From assembly GCA_947588775.1 (NCBI GenBank), contig CANPZQ010000036.1, forward strand, positions 1 through 15,198: a stretch of 15,198 nucleotides of DNA, given 5' to 3'. Of the stretch, positions 13,997 to 15,198 are shown piece by piece; within the stretch, counting starts at the first letter, position 1; each line of letters opens with the position of its first letter. The position numbers and the translations under genes are program-made. The notes under the pieces were generated by a model. That model searched no databases, was not told the origin of the DNA, and saw nothing but the letters and a program-made list of their open reading frames with translations. Source of the DNA: an uncultured Clostridia bacterium (GTDB lineage Bacteria; Bacillota; Clostridia; Oscillospirales; Ruminococcaceae).

Positions 13997-14404
13997 GTGG
14001 CAGAATTTCACCTGAAAATCCTATCGCCCGACGGCGTTTTCTTCGACGGCAGCGCGAAGCAGCTTTCGCTTCGCTCGGTCGACGGCGACGTTTCTATCCT
14101 TGCGGGGCATATCCCCTATCTCACCGCCGTCGGAATCGGCGAATGCCGGGTCTATACCGACGGGGACGAGCCGAGGCGCGCGGCATGCTGCGGCGGGCTT
14201 TTGAACGTCACACGCGAAGGGGTTTTCCTTGCGCCGACGACCTTTGAATGGGCGGAGAACATCGATTCCGACCGCGCCGAGGCCGCAAAACAAAAGGCCC
14301 TCGACCGGATAGCTTCCCCGAAAAGCGACGCGCAGAAAAAGCTTGCGCAAATAAAACTTCAGCGCGCGGAGCTGAGGATAAAAGTTGCGGGAACGCGAAA
14401 ATAG
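13997..14404 (+). CDS. atpC: F-type ATP synthase subunit epsilon
   Basis: Epsilon binds gamma and the c-ring and can inhibit ATP hydrolysis. The 135-residue protein has the usual two parts: a beta-sandwich (about 1-85) starting FHLKILSPDGVFFDG, with SVDGDVSILAGHIPYLTAV as the family hallmark, and a C-terminal helical hairpin (about 90-135) rich in Ala, Lys and Arg. The start is GTG at 13997-13999, with AAAGGAG 8 nt upstream. It is last in the operon; a strong terminator begins 12 bp after its stop. Confidence 0.96.
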   Translation: MAEFHLKILSPDGVFFDGSAKQLSLRSVDGDVSILAGHIPYLTAVGIGECRVYTDGDEPRRAACCGGLLNVTREGVFLAPTTFEWAENIDSDRAEAAKQKALDRIASPKSDAQKKLAQIKLQRAELRIKVAGTRK

Positions 14405-14416
14405 GCAAATAAACTA

Positions 14417-14442
14417 AGCGGCGAACTATCGCCGCTTTTTTT
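14417..14442 (+). terminator. Intrinsic terminator of the ATP synthase operon
   Basis: AGCGGCG (14417-14423) pairs perfectly with CGCCGCT (14430-14436) over a 6-nt loop, and seven T run from 14436 to 14442. It lies 12 bp after atpC. The reverse side has only a broken T-rich stretch, so it may serve the convergent gene at 14453-14725 weakly. Confidence 0.93.
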
Positions 14443-14452
14443 GCGCAAATTT

Positions 14453-14725
14453 TTACGCCCGCGCTCCGAAAATAACCAGAACCGCCGCGAGCGCGGTCAG
14501 CGAGAGCGCGAGGCTCATCGACAGAACCGTCACCGCGAGCCGCATACTGCGGTGCTCGCCCGATTCGCGCGGCTCGAGCTGGGCGACATAGTCCTCGGCG
14601 AGGCGTTTTGCCTCGCGCCCGCCGATTGGCGGCCGGCCCGCCCGAAGATAGAGCACCGCGCGCTCGAAATAGCCGTTCGCGGGGCTCTTGATTTCCACGA
14701 TTTTCCTTTGTACTCCTTTAACCAT
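14453..14725 (-). CDS. Small single-pass membrane protein of unknown function
   Basis: This gene is not recognised with certainty. The 90-residue product has a soluble N-terminal part (MVKGVQRKIVEIKSPANGYF, then a segment ending LYLRAG at 30), a charged helix-like middle (36-60) and a C-terminal hydrophobic segment (about 63-87) ending in GARA. There is no signal peptide, so a tail-anchored form with the N-terminal part in the cytoplasm is inferred. The ATG at 14723-14725 is preceded by AGAGG at a spacing of 5. The frame stays open to a TTG at 14819-14821, but that start has no ribosome site and would cross a hairpin. The gene converges on atpC. It resembles short proteins of unclear function in other Clostridia, but that is from memory and unverified. 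Confidence 0.65.
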   Translation of the reverse strand: MVKGVQRKIVEIKSPANGYFERAVLYLRAGRPPIGGREAKRLAEDYVAQLEPRESGEHRSMRLAVTVLSMSLALSLTALAAVLVIFGARA

Positions 14726-14742
14726 ATTAACCTCTGCTTCCC

Positions 14743-14771
14743 ACGGGCGGCCTTTCGCCTCCCGTTTTTTT
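14743..14771 (+). terminator. Plus-strand terminator-like hairpin in the leader of the minus-strand gene
   Basis: ACGGG-C-GGC (14743-14751) pairs with GCC-T-CCCGT (14757-14765) with one mismatch and a 5-nt loop, and T7 follows at 14765-14771. The polarity serves plus-strand transcription, as a backup for the ATP synthase operon or to stop antisense RNA. On the minus strand the same hairpin lies in the leader of the small gene, 17 bp before its ATG. Confidence 0.6.
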
Positions 14772-14799
14772 ACAAAGATTATGTCCCCGGCGGTGGGGT

Positions 14800-14828
14800 T
14801 GTATACACGGGGTATATTCAATTTTCAA
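14800..14828 (-). promoter_or_regulatory. Probable promoter of the small membrane protein gene
   Basis: The minus strand has TTGAAA (14823-14828), a 17 bp spacer and TATACA (14800-14805), matching the sigma-A consensus at 5/6 and 4/6. The -35 is part of an inverted copy of the GTTGAAA motif that is repeated just upstream, which hints at control there. Confidence 0.5.
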
Positions 14829-14908
14829 CGATTTTGTTGAAAAGTCTGTTGAAACCGTTGAAAGCGGCGGGGCTCGGACGGAATTTTTGTTGAAAACTGC
14901 GTTGAAAA
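14822..14908. repeat. Cluster of GTTGAAA motifs
   Basis: Five direct copies of GTTGAAA (starting at 14836, 14848, 14857, 14889 and 14901) and one inverted copy (TTTTCAAC, 14822-14829) lie within 87 bp. Four of them form two matching pairs, TTTTGTTGAAAA plus 4 nt plus GTTGAAA, beginning at 14832 and 14885, that is 53 bp or about five helix turns apart. The cluster lies upstream of, and touches, the promoter of the small gene. A protein-binding array is inferred; no known operator was matched. Confidence 0.55.
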
Positions 14909-14918
14909 GTTGGAAAAT

Positions 14919-14973
14919 CCCCGAAATTCCGCCTCCCGGCTTTTAACGGCGGAAATTTCGGGGTAATACCCCG
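14919..14973. other. Long imperfect hairpin overlapping a second hairpin
   Basis: CCCCGAAATTCCGCC (14919-14933) pairs with GGCGGAAATTTCGGGG (14948-14963) over 15 bp with one bulged A. The end of the right arm, CGGGG (14959-14963), can instead pair with CCCCG (14969-14973) over the loop TAATA. The two folds cannot form together. Neither is followed at once by a T-tract. Confidence 0.55.
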
Positions 14974-15198
14974 GGTAGAGGATATTTTATTCACGTTTTT
15001 TTGAAAAATTTAACATGGCTGTTGTTTTTCCCGCGAAGTCCTAAACGCAAAACCGCTTTTTGCGGGGTGGAATATTTTGGAATCGGCGGTATTGAGGGCG
15101 CGGGAGGAAATTGAAAAGGCGCGGGTTTAGGGAGCTGACGGGGGGATTAGTCCGTTTTTTGGGACGGTTATGCATGGGGTGTATAAAAGGCAGGCGCG
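14974..15198 (+). other. Region without a confident gene; possible gene start at the edge
   Basis: No complete gene is visible. A 7 bp hairpin (CGCAAAA with TTTTGCG) spans about 15046-15064. From the TTG at 15111 a plus-strand frame stays open to the window end (29 codons, beginning MKRRGFRELTGG), with GGGAGG ending 3 nt before it, an awkwardly short spacing. It could be the start of the next gene or chance in GC-rich DNA. No convincing promoter was found on either strand. Confidence 0.3.

Noticed and set aside
14836..14908. CRISPR array or replication origin
   Set aside because: The repeated units are only 7-12 bases with uneven spacing, so not CRISPR. They slightly resemble T-rich DnaA-type sites, but no TTATCCACA box and no dnaA or dnaN gene is seen.

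Overview
The window looks like chromosomal DNA of a GC-rich, anaerobic, fermentative Firmicute (class Clostridia, most likely an Oscillospirales-type gut or rumen lineage). The basis is a Clostridia-style dapL lysine pathway under an L-box riboswitch, GGAGG-type ribosome sites, canonical sigma-A promoters, a cell-surface xylanase, and a complete F-type ATP synthase operon whose c subunit carries a sodium-binding signature. The lineage is inferred from gene content only.

Left part (1-5831, all genes on the minus strand): a lysine/diaminopimelate operon read right to left as dapA, lysA, dapF, dapL and then a formate/nitrite-type channel. A strong promoter (5803-5831) begins a leader of about 230 nt that holds a lysine riboswitch and a terminator ahead of dapA. 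DapA makes the tetrahydrodipicolinate precursor, DapL makes LL-DAP from tetrahydrodipicolinate in one step, DapF epimerises it to meso-DAP for peptidoglycan, and LysA decarboxylates meso-DAP to lysine. dapB, asd and aspartokinase are not in the window. Three of the four intergenic gaps around these genes, plus the space after the channel gene, hold an unusual G-tract element bounded by inverted repeats: four copies, each 8-35 bp after a stop codon and all with the G-rich strand on the + strand.

Middle (5865-7513): a minus-strand gene for a lipid-anchored GH10 endo-xylanase with its own promoter and terminator, followed by an AT-rich divergent promoter region shared with the ATP synthase operon.

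Right part (7453-14442, plus strand): promoter, atpI-B-E-F-H-A-G-D-C in canonical order, and a strong intrinsic terminator. Subunit c has two membrane carboxylates (E45 and E78) and an ETTGLY motif, which predicts Na+ coupling. After it, a small convergent minus-strand gene encodes an unidentified single-pass membrane protein. The last roughly 470 bp hold no clear gene, but contain repeated GTTGAAA motifs, a long imperfect hairpin overlapping a second hairpin, and a possible gene start running off the edge.
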